A stretch of 64,000 nucleotides of DNA from an uncultured Prevotellaceae bacterium (GTDB taxonomy: Bacteria; Bacteroidota; Bacteroidia; Bacteroidales; Bacteroidaceae): NCBI GenBank assembly GCA_900314755.1, contig OMWH01000005.1:80272-144271 (forward strand), read 5' to 3'. Shown piece by piece: positions 47,978 through 56,682 of this stretch; position 1 is the first letter of the stretch; every line of letters begins with the position of its first letter. Under the pieces are notes generated by a model. It saw only the letters and a list, made by a program, of their open reading frames with translations. It searched no databases and was not told the DNA's origin. The position numbers were made by a program, and so were the translations under genes.

Positions 47978-48009
47978 CAAAGGTAATGCAAATTGAGCAA
48001 AAAACCAAA
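47978..48009 (-). promoter_or_regulatory. Promoter of tig
   Basis: Minus-strand TACCTTTG (47985-47978) lies 20 nt from TTTG (48009-48006); the -33 element abuts the stop codon of the upstream gene at 48010. Leader about 40 nt. Confidence 0.65.
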
Positions 48010-48969
48010 TTATTCTTTATTTTTCTTTCTCCACTCCCTGACTCGCAAGGCGATATTTTTCTTCAGACACTCACTGTACAGCCATGGTTCGCAACTATGG
48101 ATATCACCGACATTAAGAAAGTCTCTGAAGGCAGGGTACTCAGCACCGCTATAGCCTTTCACCACCAGCACGTGGTACTGTGGATCGAGGGTCACGGTGA
48201 TCGTGTCGTGGAGAATGGCTGGGGTGGCATCGACACGCCAGTTGACGGGGTTAATACCCATACAGGTCTCCGACAGTATAGGTTTCACATACTTCACGTC
48301 TTTCACGGTGTTGTAGCAGATGGTGACACCGATGTCTGCGGAATCCTTAGCGGCTCTGATGCGAGGACATTCAAGGGTGTCCTGCGGGGTCACCTTATAG
48401 CCCAGCACATAGGCTGCGACAAGATGCTTATAGGTTTCGTCGCTCATGTATTTCAACAGTTCCACGACAGCAAGACCGCCCTGACTGAACCCTGCCAGTA
48501 CAAAGGGACGGCGGGGGTTCCGAACCTGCAGAAACTGGTCGAAGGCTTTTTTCACGTCACTCATCGCCAACTGAACCCGCTGCTGGATGGTGTCGTTGTC
48601 CTGCGTCATCCAACTGTCTATCGCCAAATGCCGGTAATAGGGTGCGTAGAAATGATTCCCTTCTGCCATGTAACCAGCAATCTTCCCCATCTCGATCGCC
48701 ATATGCTCACGATGCACGGGGTTCCACACGTCGGCATAACGGCAGACCCGTCCGTCATTTGTCTTCCAATCCATCTCCCATGTGGAGACGATATAGAACA
48801 CGTCGGCACCCTTGTCGCCTGCGTCCTGCAGGGAGGCATACCACATCGCAGCCTGCTGGTAGTCAGGGGATTGCGGGATATATTGGTCTGTATCTTCCTT
48901 CGCACAAACAACCAGAGACAATGCGGCTGCAAATAACAAGCAAACTGTTTTTTTCATCTTCGCCTTCAT
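48010..48969 (-). CDS. DUF3089 alpha/beta-hydrolase-like exported protein
   Basis: 319 residues with an N-terminal signal (KKTVCLLFAAALSLVVCAK). The nucleophile elbow is GFSQGG (about residue 171), preceded by RRPFVLA. ADVFYIVSTWEMDW, NHFYAPYYRH and AFDQFL match the DUF3089 pattern. Asp and His partners of a triad cannot be fixed by eye. Possibly an esterase acting in the periplasm; substrate unknown. Its ATG overlaps the Nudix stop by 4 nt. Confidence 0.82.
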   Translation of the reverse strand: MKAKMKKTVCLLFAAALSLVVCAKEDTDQYIPQSPDYQQAAMWYASLQDAGDKGADVFYIVSTWEMDWKTNDGRVCRYADVWNPVHREHMAIEMGKIAGYMAEGNHFYAPYYRHLAIDSWMTQDNDTIQQRVQLAMSDVKKAFDQFLQVRNPRRPFVLAGFSQGGLAVVELLKYMSDETYKHLVAAYVLGYKVTPQDTLECPRIRAAKDSADIGVTICYNTVKDVKYVKPILSETCMGINPVNWRVDATPAILHDTITVTLDPQYHVLVVKGYSGAEYPAFRDFLNVGDIHSCEPWLYSECLKKNIALRVREWRKKNKE

Positions 48970-49496
48970 TTTATGGGATTTAAAGTGTTCTTTAAGAAAA
49001 AACGTTGGAACTCGCTCTCAAAATTAGGGGTGAGGATTTGCTTGCCCATGGCTTTACGGATCTCATCCAACGTCCAGAACCGTCCTCCTGCCAACTCGTC
49101 AACAGAAGGATTGACGGCACCGTCATACACGGTGCGGTTGACATACACCAGCTCACTCTCCCGCTGCGAGTCGAAGACATACATTCCCAACCGTTCCGGT
49201 ACGAAATCGGTGATGCCCAGTTCTTCGCGGACCTCACGCATCAGTGCCTCCTCAGGAGTCTCCCCATAGTCGACATGACCGCCCACGGCTGTGTCCCACT
49301 TTCCTGGTTGTATATCCTTCCACTCCGGTCTTTTCTGAAGGTATACCTCCCCCTTACTGTTGAACACATGCAGGTGAACCACAGGGTGCAGCAGATGACT
49401 ACCGCTATGACACTCCCCACGGGTAGCGCATCCCAACACCTTTCCCGTGGCATCCACCACAGGAAACCACTCTTCCATATTATCGTGATTCATCAT
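48966..49496 (-). CDS. Nudix hydrolase, isopentenyl-isomerase-like subgroup
   Basis: 176 residues from ATG 49496 (or 49493). The Nudix box GGHVDYGETPEEALMREVREELGI fits GX5EX7REUXEEXGU. The opening EEWFPVVDATGKVLGCATRGECHSG and HPVVHLHVFNSKGEVYLQKRP are typical of the YfcD/IDI-like subgroup. It hydrolyses a nucleoside diphosphate linked to X or isomerises an isoprenoid diphosphate; the former is likelier. The extended upstream frame crosses the divergent promoter. Coupled to the DUF3089 gene. Confidence 0.88.
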   Translation of the reverse strand: MMNHDNMEEWFPVVDATGKVLGCATRGECHSGSHLLHPVVHLHVFNSKGEVYLQKRPEWKDIQPGKWDTAVGGHVDYGETPEEALMREVREELGITDFVPERLGMYVFDSQRESELVYVNRTVYDGAVNPSVDELAGGRFWTLDEIRKAMGKQILTPNFESEFQRFFLKNTLNPIK

Positions 49497-49514
49497 CGTA
49501 ACTTTTTTCGCCTG

Positions 49515-49579
49515 CAAAGGTACAAAAAAAAAGAAAATGCTCCAAAATTTGGAACGGAACATAAAAAGTTGTATATTTG
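49515..49579. promoter_or_regulatory. Divergent promoters of the Nudix gene and aldA sharing one palindrome
   Basis: Minus: TACCTTTG (49522-49515), 20 nt, TTTG (49546-49543). Plus: TTTG (49548-49551), 20 nt, TATATTTG (49572-49579). The two -33 elements lie together in the palindrome TCCAAAATTTGGA (49541-49553), so the two promoters are exact mirror images. Confidence 0.7.
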
Positions 49580-49637
49580 CAGTCACCAACAATATCATTT
49601 ATAAAACTATAATACTAATCTCAAAAACGACAAACGT

Positions 49638-51080
49638 ATGAAAGACTTAAAAATGTACATCAACGGTCAGTTCTGCGAAAGTTCTAACGGCAAATGGATT
49701 GACGTATTGAATCCCTCCACGGAGGAAGTGATCTCCCGACAACCGGAAGGTACCATCGAGGATGTCAACCGTGCACTGGATGCGGCTCGTGCGGCACAGA
49801 AAGCATGGGGCAAGACACCTGCCATCGAGCGTGCGCAGTATCTGTTGAAGATGGCTGCCGGCATCAAGGCACGCGAACAGGAATTCACAGAGATTATCAT
49901 GCGCGAACAGGGCAAGACCCGCACATGGGCAAGTATCGAGGTAGGTGCCACCATCGCCTATTTCGAGTATATGGCATCTTTTGCCCGGCATATCGAGGGT
50001 GAGATCATCCCCTCCGACCGTCCCAACGAGACAATTCTGCTGACCAAGAAACCGATTGGCGTAGTAGCAGGCATCCTCCCTTGGAACTTCCCCTTCTTCC
50101 TCATTGCACGCAAGGCTGGTGCTGCCCTGATAGCAGGATGTACCATCGTCATTAAACCCTCGCAGCTCACCCCAGAGAACTGTACGGAATTTGCCAAGGT
50201 GGTGGCTGAGACCGGTCTGCCTGCCGGTGTCATCAACATCGTGACAGGTAAGGGTTCTGTCATCGGCAACGAGATGGCTGGCTCACCGAAGATCGACATC
50301 GTCAGTGTCACCGGTTCCGTGAGTGCAGGAGAGAGTATCATGGCCGCTGCCAGCAAGAACATCACCAAGGTCAGTCTCGAACTGGGTGGCAAGGCTCCTG
50401 CTATCGTCTGCAAGGATGCCGACCTGGAGCGTGCCGCACAATGGATTGTGGACTCCCGCATCGGCAACAATGGTCAGATATGTAACAATGCAGAGCGTGT
50501 ATACGTGCAGAAAGAAGTGAAGGAGGCATTTACAAAAATCCTCGTCGACAAGATGAAGGCAGTCAAGGTGGGCGACCCCTGTGCTGACGCATCGGTCGAC
50601 ATGGGACCGCTGGTGGAGGCACGGGCTCTGGAGAGTGTCACCGAGAAGGTGGAGCGTGCCATCAGACAGGGTGCGAAACTGTTGTGCGGTGGTCAGCGTG
50701 TAGGCAACAAGGGCTATTTCTATGCTGCCACCGTTCTTGACAACTGCACGCAGGATATGGACATTATCCATGAGGAGACCTTCGGTCCTGTCATCCCGCT
50801 GGTGGAGTTCGACACCATCGACCAGGCAATTGCATGGGCTAACGACTGTGAGTACGGACTTGCCTCCTCTATCTTCACCAAGGACCTCAATATTGCCACC
50901 AAGGCATGCCGTGAACTGGAGTTCGGTGAGACCTACATCAACCGTGAGCATTTCGAAGCGATACAGGGTTTCCATGCCGGTGTGAAGAAATCGGGTATCG
51001 GTGGAGCGGACGGAAAGCATGGCGTGGAGGAATATCTCGTCACCCATGTCACTTACCTCGACACTTACGAGGACATGTAA
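49638..51080 (+). CDS. aldA: NAD-dependent aldehyde dehydrogenase, lactaldehyde dehydrogenase (AldA) type
   Basis: Oxidises lactaldehyde or glycolaldehyde to the acid with NAD. 480 residues, closely following E. coli AldA as I remember it: MYINGQF/WIDVLNPSTEEVISR at the start, ILPWNFPFFLIARK (about 150-163), TGSVSAGESIMAAASKNITKVSLELGGKAP (about 225-254), catalytic Cys in NGQICNNAERVY (about 280-291), and FGETYINREHFEAIQGFHAGVKKSGIGGADGKHG near the end. In Bacteroidota it often serves fucose or rhamnose breakdown; no such genes are adjacent. Single-gene unit with its own promoter and terminator. Confidence 0.93.
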   Translation: MKDLKMYINGQFCESSNGKWIDVLNPSTEEVISRQPEGTIEDVNRALDAARAAQKAWGKTPAIERAQYLLKMAAGIKAREQEFTEIIMREQGKTRTWASIEVGATIAYFEYMASFARHIEGEIIPSDRPNETILLTKKPIGVVAGILPWNFPFFLIARKAGAALIAGCTIVIKPSQLTPENCTEFAKVVAETGLPAGVINIVTGKGSVIGNEMAGSPKIDIVSVTGSVSAGESIMAAASKNITKVSLELGGKAPAIVCKDADLERAAQWIVDSRIGNNGQICNNAERVYVQKEVKEAFTKILVDKMKAVKVGDPCADASVDMGPLVEARALESVTEKVERAIRQGAKLLCGGQRVGNKGYFYAATVLDNCTQDMDIIHEETFGPVIPLVEFDTIDQAIAWANDCEYGLASSIFTKDLNIATKACRELEFGETYINREHFEAIQGFHAGVKKSGIGGADGKHGVEEYLVTHVTYLDTYEDM

Positions 51081-51095
51081 GTATGACGACAAAAG

Positions 51096-51126
51096 AATCC
51101 TTGCAGAAAGCTGCAAGGATTTTTTA
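51096..51126 (+). terminator. Terminator of aldA
   Basis: A perfect 11-bp stem (AATCCTTGCAG and CTGCAAGGATT) with AAAG loop is followed by TTTTT. It starts 16 nt after the aldA stop. Confidence 0.92.
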
Positions 51127-51148
51127 TTGGGGAAAATAAGTTAAGAAA

Positions 51149-51180
51149 TTTGGTGGTCTCCTCACTTATTCGTAATTTTG
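51149..51180 (+). promoter_or_regulatory. Promoter of the headgroup operon
   Basis: TTTG (51149-51152), 20-nt spacer and TAATTTTG (51173-51180) give a full match to the Bacteroidota consensus. Leader about 30 nt to the ATG at 51213. Confidence 0.7.
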
Positions 51181-51212
51181 CAGGCTGAATTTATTAAAAT
51201 ATAAATAGGAAC

Positions 51213-52205
51213 ATGAACGAAAAGATTCAAAAGACCCTCAAATCCGCTGAGACGGAGGACTGGCTCGACCTGCATGTGGTACGCCCGTTCTGCTATTGGT
51301 GGGCGGTATTCTTTGCCAAACTCGACATACACCCCAATACGGTCACCATCCTCTCGATGATTATCGGAGCTGCCAGCACGTTCTTCTTTGCCTGCGGCAG
51401 TTTCTATTATGAGGGGACACACGGACTGGTGATGAACATCATTGCCATCCTGCTGCTTTGTCTTGCCGACATCTTCGACTGCACGGACGGACAGCTGGCT
51501 CGTATGACGGGCAAGAAGAGCCAGATGGGACGCATCCTTGACGGTATCGCTGGATTCACGTGGTTCGTACCTATCTACCACGGACTCGTTTACCGCTTCT
51601 ACATGCACCACAGCATCGAGTTCGGATGGCTGGGTATCGAGGACACTCCTGAGAATGCCCTCATCGCTACCATCGTGGTGTATATCCTCGGCATCATCTC
51701 TGGTTTTGCGGGCATTGCCGGTCAGCAGCGTCTTGCCGACTATTACATCCAGGCTCACCTCTTCTTCCTGAAGGGAGAGAAGGGAGCGGAACTGGACAAC
51801 TCGCAGAAGCAACAGGAGATTTACGACCAGATGACGAGTGAGACTCCATGGGTGGAGCGTTACTTCCAGAAGTCGTATATCGACTACACGAAGAAACAGG
51901 AGAAGAAGACTCCTGAGTTCCAGCGGATGATGAAGGTGATGCGTGAGAAATACGGTAGTCTCGACAATATCCCTGCGGACATCCGTGAGGACTTCCATAG
52001 TCATTCCCTGCCTGTCATCACATGGAATGGTCTGCTGACCTTCAACTTCCGCTCGGCATGGCTGTTCCTGTTCTGTCTGCTCGATGTCCCTGCCATCTAT
52101 TTCGTCTTCGAGATTGTGGGCATGGGACTGCTGGCATGGTATGTCAACCATCGCCATGAGACGTTCTGCAAGGCTATCCGGAAGAGGATGGAAGGATTGA
52201 AGTAA
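51213..52205 (+). CDS. CDP-alcohol phosphotransferase family membrane protein
   Basis: 330-residue enzyme with about six helices. Family members transfer a phospho-alcohol from CDP to an acceptor lipid. The signature DxxDGxxARx8GxxxD is present as D89-x2-D92-G93-x2-A96-R97-x8-G106-x3-D110. The fourth aspartate expected at 114 is Gly (neighbour 115 is Phe). The fourth aspartate is regarded as the catalytic base in this family, so either the active site differs or activity is altered. The N-terminus (EDWLDLHVVRPFCYWWAVFFAKLDIHPNTVTILS) is typical of a Bacteroidota subgroup. A polar insertion of about 65 residues (HLFFLKGEKG to IREDFHSH) separates the last helices. Confidence 0.88.
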   Translation: MNEKIQKTLKSAETEDWLDLHVVRPFCYWWAVFFAKLDIHPNTVTILSMIIGAASTFFFACGSFYYEGTHGLVMNIIAILLLCLADIFDCTDGQLARMTGKKSQMGRILDGIAGFTWFVPIYHGLVYRFYMHHSIEFGWLGIEDTPENALIATIVVYILGIISGFAGIAGQQRLADYYIQAHLFFLKGEKGAELDNSQKQQEIYDQMTSETPWVERYFQKSYIDYTKKQEKKTPEFQRMMKVMREKYGSLDNIPADIREDFHSHSLPVITWNGLLTFNFRSAWLFLFCLLDVPAIYFVFEIVGMGLLAWYVNHRHETFCKAIRKRMEGLK

Positions 52206-52262
52206 TCGTCGCAAGACGCTTTTACAAAGCGAAGCGACTAAAAGAATTGAAGGATTGAAACC

Positions 52263-53297
52263 ATGAAGTGGACGAAGCAAAAGCTGAATAACCTGTTTTT
52301 CTTTCTTGGCATAGCTGCTGTCGTAGTGATGCTGCTGACCTTTGATGTCAGCTTCATCGAGCTGTGGGACCATCTGTGCCACGCAGGCTATTGGCTCATC
52401 CCCATCATCGGGGTATGGATCATTGTCTATGCGTTGAACGCCCTTGCATGGAAAGCCATCATCGAGGGTAATATCCAAGGGAAGATGCCGGTCAGTTTCT
52501 GGCGACTCTACCGACTGACCATCACAGGCTATGCCCTCAACTATGCCACACCGGTGGGAGGACTGGGCGGTGAGCCATACCGCATCATGGAACTGTCGAA
52601 GGATATCGACAAGCAGCATGCCACCTCCTCGGTCATCCTCTATGCGATGATGCACTTCTTCGCTCATTTCTGGTTCTGGTTCATCAGCATCTTCATCTAT
52701 CTCGCCTTGGTGATGATAGGTGACCTGCCCATCAACGTGACCATCGGGACGACCCTGGGTATCATCGTGGTGTTCTGCCTGTTCTTCTTCTACCTCTTCT
52801 CTAAGGGTTACAAGAACGGACTGGTGAAATATGTGCTGGGCGTGGTTGCCAATATCCCGGGACTGAAGAAATGGACCTTACGCTTCTGGGCTCGTCACTC
52901 GGAGGCTATCGGGAATATCGACAAACAGATTGCCGCACTTTACGGGCAGGACACCCGTGCGTTCTACCGCAGTCTGGTGTTGGAATACTTCTCCCGTGTG
53001 GTACAGAGTTCGGAGGTGATGTTCATGCTCCTGCTCTTCGGCATCGACTGCGGAGGCGGCTGGGACGGACTGACGCTCACGTTCCTGCACAGCATCCTGA
53101 TTGTCGCCTTCACCACCCTCTTCGCCAACCTGATAGGTTTCCTGCCCATGCAGCTGGGTGTCCAGGAAGGTGGTTTCGTACTGTCCATCGCAGCATTAGG
53201 ACTGTCCGCAGCCCTTGGCATCTTCGTGAGCATCATCTGCCGTGTGAGGGAGATCATCTGGATTGCCATCGGCATGGCGCTGATGAAAATAAAATAA
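52263..53297 (+). CDS. Flippase-like membrane protein (lysylphosphatidylglycerol synthase TM-region family)
   Basis: 344 residues with about eight helices; no soluble catalytic domain. The family pattern is visible: ALNALAWKAIIEG near 57-69, GYALNYATPVGGLGGEPYRI near 92-111, and the C-terminal GFLPMQLGVQEGGFVLSIAALGLS near 300-323. Members include membrane parts of MprF and the AglD2/YbhN group thought to flip lipids. Starts 57 nt after the phosphotransferase; the gap contains an imperfect hairpin (GTCGC and GCGAC arms with an inner CGCTTT/AAAGCG stem). Likely moves the operon's product across the inner membrane. Confidence 0.85.
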   Translation: MKWTKQKLNNLFFFLGIAAVVVMLLTFDVSFIELWDHLCHAGYWLIPIIGVWIIVYALNALAWKAIIEGNIQGKMPVSFWRLYRLTITGYALNYATPVGGLGGEPYRIMELSKDIDKQHATSSVILYAMMHFFAHFWFWFISIFIYLALVMIGDLPINVTIGTTLGIIVVFCLFFFYLFSKGYKNGLVKYVLGVVANIPGLKKWTLRFWARHSEAIGNIDKQIAALYGQDTRAFYRSLVLEYFSRVVQSSEVMFMLLLFGIDCGGGWDGLTLTFLHSILIVAFTTLFANLIGFLPMQLGVQEGGFVLSIAALGLSAALGIFVSIICRVREIIWIAIGMALMKIK

Positions 53298-53333
53298 ATC
53301 GCAACATCGAAATATCGAAAAAAACAAAATATT

Positions 53334-54371
53334 ATGAATTATCTCGACAGAAACGAATTTAACTTTGAGCCCAGCCAGAAAGTGGTGGAGGCTATCAAGA
53401 ATTTCGACCCAAAGACTTTGTGTTTCTATACCCGCATCTATGACCAGGGCAAGAAGAGTGTTATCTCGGTACGTCTCAGTGAAATTTATAACGTACCTGA
53501 GGAGCAGGTGTTGCTGACTTATGGCGGTGAGGACATGCTGAAGAATGCCATCCACTATTTCCTGATGCTGGGTGACAACAAGAAGATTCTCATCCCTGAG
53601 TTCTCCTGGTGGTATTATAACCGTGTGGCAAGTGAGTGTGGCGGTACCTTCGAGATGTATCCGCTCCATGAGCTGGAGGACACCTTCGCCTATGACGTGG
53701 AGGAGGTCATTGAGTACACCAACCGTGTGCACCCCCGTATGCTGCTGCTTGCTTCTCCTAACAATCCTACGGGTAACAGTCTGACCAGTGAGGAGATTGG
53801 ACGTATCATGGAGAACATCCCTTCTGACACCATGGTACTGATTGACGAGGCGTATGCCAGCTTCATGAATATGGACACGGGGTATATCGCACCACTGGTG
53901 GGAAAATACAACAACCTGATTATCTCCCGCACACTGTCTAAGTTCTACGGACTGCCCGGTCTGCGCTGTGGTTTCGGCTTCATCGGAAAGGGACATGACC
54001 AGTTCCTGAGCTACTGCAACAAGTACCTGGGTTACAACCGCTTCTCTGAGGCTGTGGCTCTTGCCGCTCTCGACAGTGACGAGCACTATCGTCATGTCGC
54101 CGACGATATGGAATGGGGTCGCCAGCTGTATAAGAAGGAGTTGGGCAACCTGCCCGGCTTCAAGGTGTATAAGTCGGTGGCAAACTTCATCCTCATCAAA
54201 TACCCGGTGGAGATCAAGGACGCACTGATGGAGGCTTTGAAAGTACAGGACTACAAGATCAAGTTCATGGGCGACAAGGGACTGGAGTCTTGTCTGCGCA
54301 TCACCCTGGGACGTAAGGAGCAGACACAGACCGTTGTCGATACCATCCTGAAAGTTCTAAATGAGGAATGA
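53334..54371 (+). CDS. PLP-dependent enzyme of the HisC/CobD aminotransferase fold
   Basis: 345-residue class I/II fold protein. SPNNPTG (141-147), the PLP-ring Asp in LIDEAYASF (D171) and the PLP lysine K203 in SRTLSKFYGLPGLRCGF are all present. The family holds histidinol-phosphate aminotransferases and the threonine-phosphate/serine-phosphate decarboxylases (CobD-like). No histidine or cobalamin gene is near. Between a lipid phosphotransferase and a CTP-type transferase, a role in making an amino-alcohol phosphate (for example ethanolamine phosphate from phosphoserine) is plausible but inferred. Its last codons LNEE and stop are part of an ATGAGRA repeat. Confidence 0.85.
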   Translation: MNYLDRNEFNFEPSQKVVEAIKNFDPKTLCFYTRIYDQGKKSVISVRLSEIYNVPEEQVLLTYGGEDMLKNAIHYFLMLGDNKKILIPEFSWWYYNRVASECGGTFEMYPLHELEDTFAYDVEEVIEYTNRVHPRMLLLASPNNPTGNSLTSEEIGRIMENIPSDTMVLIDEAYASFMNMDTGYIAPLVGKYNNLIISRTLSKFYGLPGLRCGFGFIGKGHDQFLSYCNKYLGYNRFSEAVALAALDSDEHYRHVADDMEWGRQLYKKELGNLPGFKVYKSVANFILIKYPVEIKDALMEALKVQDYKIKFMGDKGLESCLRITLGRKEQTQTVVDTILKVLNEE

Positions 54372-54388
54372 GGAATGAGAAATGAGAA
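54361..54388. repeat. Heptamer repeat across the stop codon of the PLP enzyme
   Basis: Units atgagga, atgagga, atgagaa, atgagaa are contiguous; the stop codon TGA is at 54369-54371 inside the second unit. The remaining nucleotides to the next ATG (54403) continue as atggaaatgaataa. Confidence 0.75.
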
Positions 54389-54402
54389 ATGGAAATGAAT
54401 AA

Positions 54403-55173
<771 letters not shown>

Positions 55174-55180
55174 CAATATA

Positions 55181-55214
55181 AAAAAGGAATCAGCCGACGG
55201 GTTGATTCCTTTTT
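55181..55214. terminator. Bidirectional terminator between the headgroup operon and lptB
   Basis: A 12-bp stem (AAAAAGGAATCA and TGATTCCTTTTT) closes a 10-nt loop, with T runs in both directions (plus strand to 55220; minus strand to 55181). It serves two converging units. Confidence 0.88.
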
Positions 55215-55218
55215 CTTT

Positions 55219-56040
55219 TTATGAGGTGGCATCTTCTGCCTCTTCCTTCCGTTTCTTCTCCTCCGCCATCCGCTGGAAGTCTTTCTTCTGCAGGACGAAG
55301 TTGGAACCGAGGTATTTCTCTTTCACAATAGGATTGACCGCCAACTCGTCGGGACTGCCCTGGAACAGGATACGTCCCTCGAACAGCAGGTAGGCGCGGT
55401 CGGTGATGTTCAGCGTCTCATGCACGTTATGGTCGGTAATCAGAATACCGATGTTGCGGTACTTCAACTGCCATACTATCTGCTGGATATCCTCCACGGC
55501 GATAGGGTCGACACCGGCAAAGGGCTCGTCGAGCATGATGAACTTCGGCTCGATGGCAAGGCAGCGGGCTATCTCCGTACGGCGGCGCTCACCACCGGAG
55601 AGCTGGTCACCCTTGTTCTTACGCACCTTGTTCAGACGGAACTCCTTGATCAGACTCTCTAACTTCTCCAGCTGGTAGTCGCGGGGCTTCCCCGTCATCT
55701 CCAGCACCGAGAGGATGTTATCCTCGACGGACATCTTGCGGAATACGGAGTTCTCCTGGGCAAGGTAGCCGATACCGGCACGGGCACGACGGTATACAGG
55801 ATAGTTTGTCACCTCTTCCTCACCCAGATAGACGTGACCGCCGTTAGGCACCACCAGTCCCGTCGTCATATAGAAAGAGGTGGTCTTACCGGCACCGTTC
55901 GGTCCCAGCAGTCCTACGATCTCTCCTTGTCGCACATTGAAGCTCACGTCATTGACCACCGTACGCTTGCCGTAAATCTTCACAAGTCCTTCGGTGCGAA
56001 GTACCAATTGCTCTTCCTGTTTGTTTGTCGTCTCGTCCAT
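55219..56040 (-). CDS. lptB: LPS export ABC transporter ATPase LptB
   Basis: Cytoplasmic ATPase that drives LPS extraction by LptFG. 273 residues from ATG 56040; the longer frame to 56124 is leader sequence. Walker A is GPNGAGKTT (about 47-55), then [21 protein letters not shown] (LptB-type Q-loop region), signature LSGGERRR, Walker [21 protein letters not shown], and [10 protein letters not shown] (H-loop). The C-terminus is an acidic/basic tail ([18 protein letters not shown]). lptFG are not in the window. Own promoter. Confidence 0.93.
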   Translation of the reverse strand: MDETTNKQEEQLVLRTEGLVKIYGKRTVVNDVSFNVRQGEIVGLLGPNGAGKTTSFYMTTGLVVPNGGHVYLGEEEVTNYPVYRRARAGIGYLAQENSVFRKMSVEDNILSVLEMTGKPRDYQLEKLESLIKEFRLNKVRKNKGDQLSGGERRRTEIARCLAIEPKFIMLDEPFAGVDPIAVEDIQQIVWQLKYRNIGILITDHNVHETLNITDRAYLLFEGRILFQGSPDELAVNPIVKEKYLGSNFVLQKKDFQRMAEEKKRKEEAEDATS

Positions 56041-56048
56041 ATTGAGTG

Positions 56049-56080
56049 CAAAGATAGTGCAAATTGAGTGAAATACCAAA
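56049..56080 (-). promoter_or_regulatory. Promoter of lptB
   Basis: Minus-strand TATCTTTG (56056-56049), 20-nt spacer and TTTG (56080-56077). The box ends 8 nt before the ATG, so the leader is about 5 nt. Confidence 0.65.
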
Positions 56081-56093
56081 AGAAAGGAAAGAA

Positions 56094-56154
56094 AAATGGG
56101 GATGCTCAACTTTGGCATCCCCATTTCGGTATTGTTTTATGCGTTGCAAATGTA
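56094..56154 (-). ncRNA. Possible short leader or small RNA: promoter box plus terminator hairpin
   Basis: Minus-strand TACATTTG (56154-56147) is a -7 box. About 20 nt downstream is a perfect 12-bp hairpin (AAATGGGGATGC and GCATCCCCATTT, 56094-56126) followed on the minus strand by TTTTTCTTTC. A transcript would be about 55 nt and would end upstream of the lptB promoter. Either a tiny RNA, an attenuator or the terminator of an unseen unit. Confidence 0.35.
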
Positions 56155-56666
56155 CGAATAAATTGGTTAATAACCGTTACCCCCTCCTTAAAGTATGTTA
56201 ACCAAACTCGTCTTTTTGCAGGGGCTTTCATGAAACATTTTGACAAAGTGCCTCTGTAGAATCGCGTAAAATCCACCAAGTCCTCATTGGTCTCAAATTC
56301 GCGAAATACGAGGCATTATCGTAACACGTTGTGTGTCAGTCGATTATCCTCAAATCCCCCGATTCCACCCCCTTGAAAAGACCCCAAAATCGACCGAAAA
56401 ACGCTGTTTTTAGTGCTTTTTTCCACTGATTTAGGACGTACCTTCGGGGGAGGAAGTCGGCACCTTCGGGGGAGGAAGGTGCCGACTAACCCCTCCGAAG
56501 GTGCCGCCTTCGTCCCGAAGTGCCCGTTAGGGACCCTTTTTTTGCTTTTTGCAACTCTAGAAGGAGCAAAAACCCATACAAGAATTTCGACAAGTTTTCT
56601 TGACAAAATGGGGGAAAGAGAATAAATTATTATCCATAAAGACTCCATTATATGAATAAAAATATG
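56155..56666. other. 512-nt gap without a recognisable gene
   Basis: No credible gene. It contains a hairpin with arms ACCAA and TTGGT (about 56276-56292), a GC-rich structured repeat (56440-56505) and a weak stem (GTCCC and GGGAC, 56512-56534) followed by a T-rich tail that could terminate plus-strand transcription. Base composition is less uniform than in the neighbours: C-rich near 56350, G-rich near 56450. Confidence 0.6.
56440..56505. repeat. GC-rich direct and inverted repeat, REP-like
   Basis: ACCTTCGGGGGAGGAAG occurs at 56440-56456 and 56462-56478 (22-nt period). The reverse form CCCCTCCGAAGGTGCC (56490-56505) pairs with GGCACCTTCGGGGG (56459-56472) with one mismatch, and GGCACCTTC also pairs with the nearer GAAGGTGCC, so alternative hairpins are possible. 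Confidence 0.7.
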
Positions 56667-56674
56667 TATCTTTG
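56667..56674 (+). promoter_or_regulatory. -7 box of mlaEF
   Basis: TATCTTTG ends 8 nt before the mlaE ATG, giving a leader of about 5 nt. No clear TTTG at -33. Confidence 0.55.
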
Positions 56675-56682
56675 CACCCAAT

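Noticed and set aside
50283-51116. A 277-codon minus-strand frame opposite aldA
   Set aside because: Antisense shadow of a highly conserved gene, no recognisable domain.
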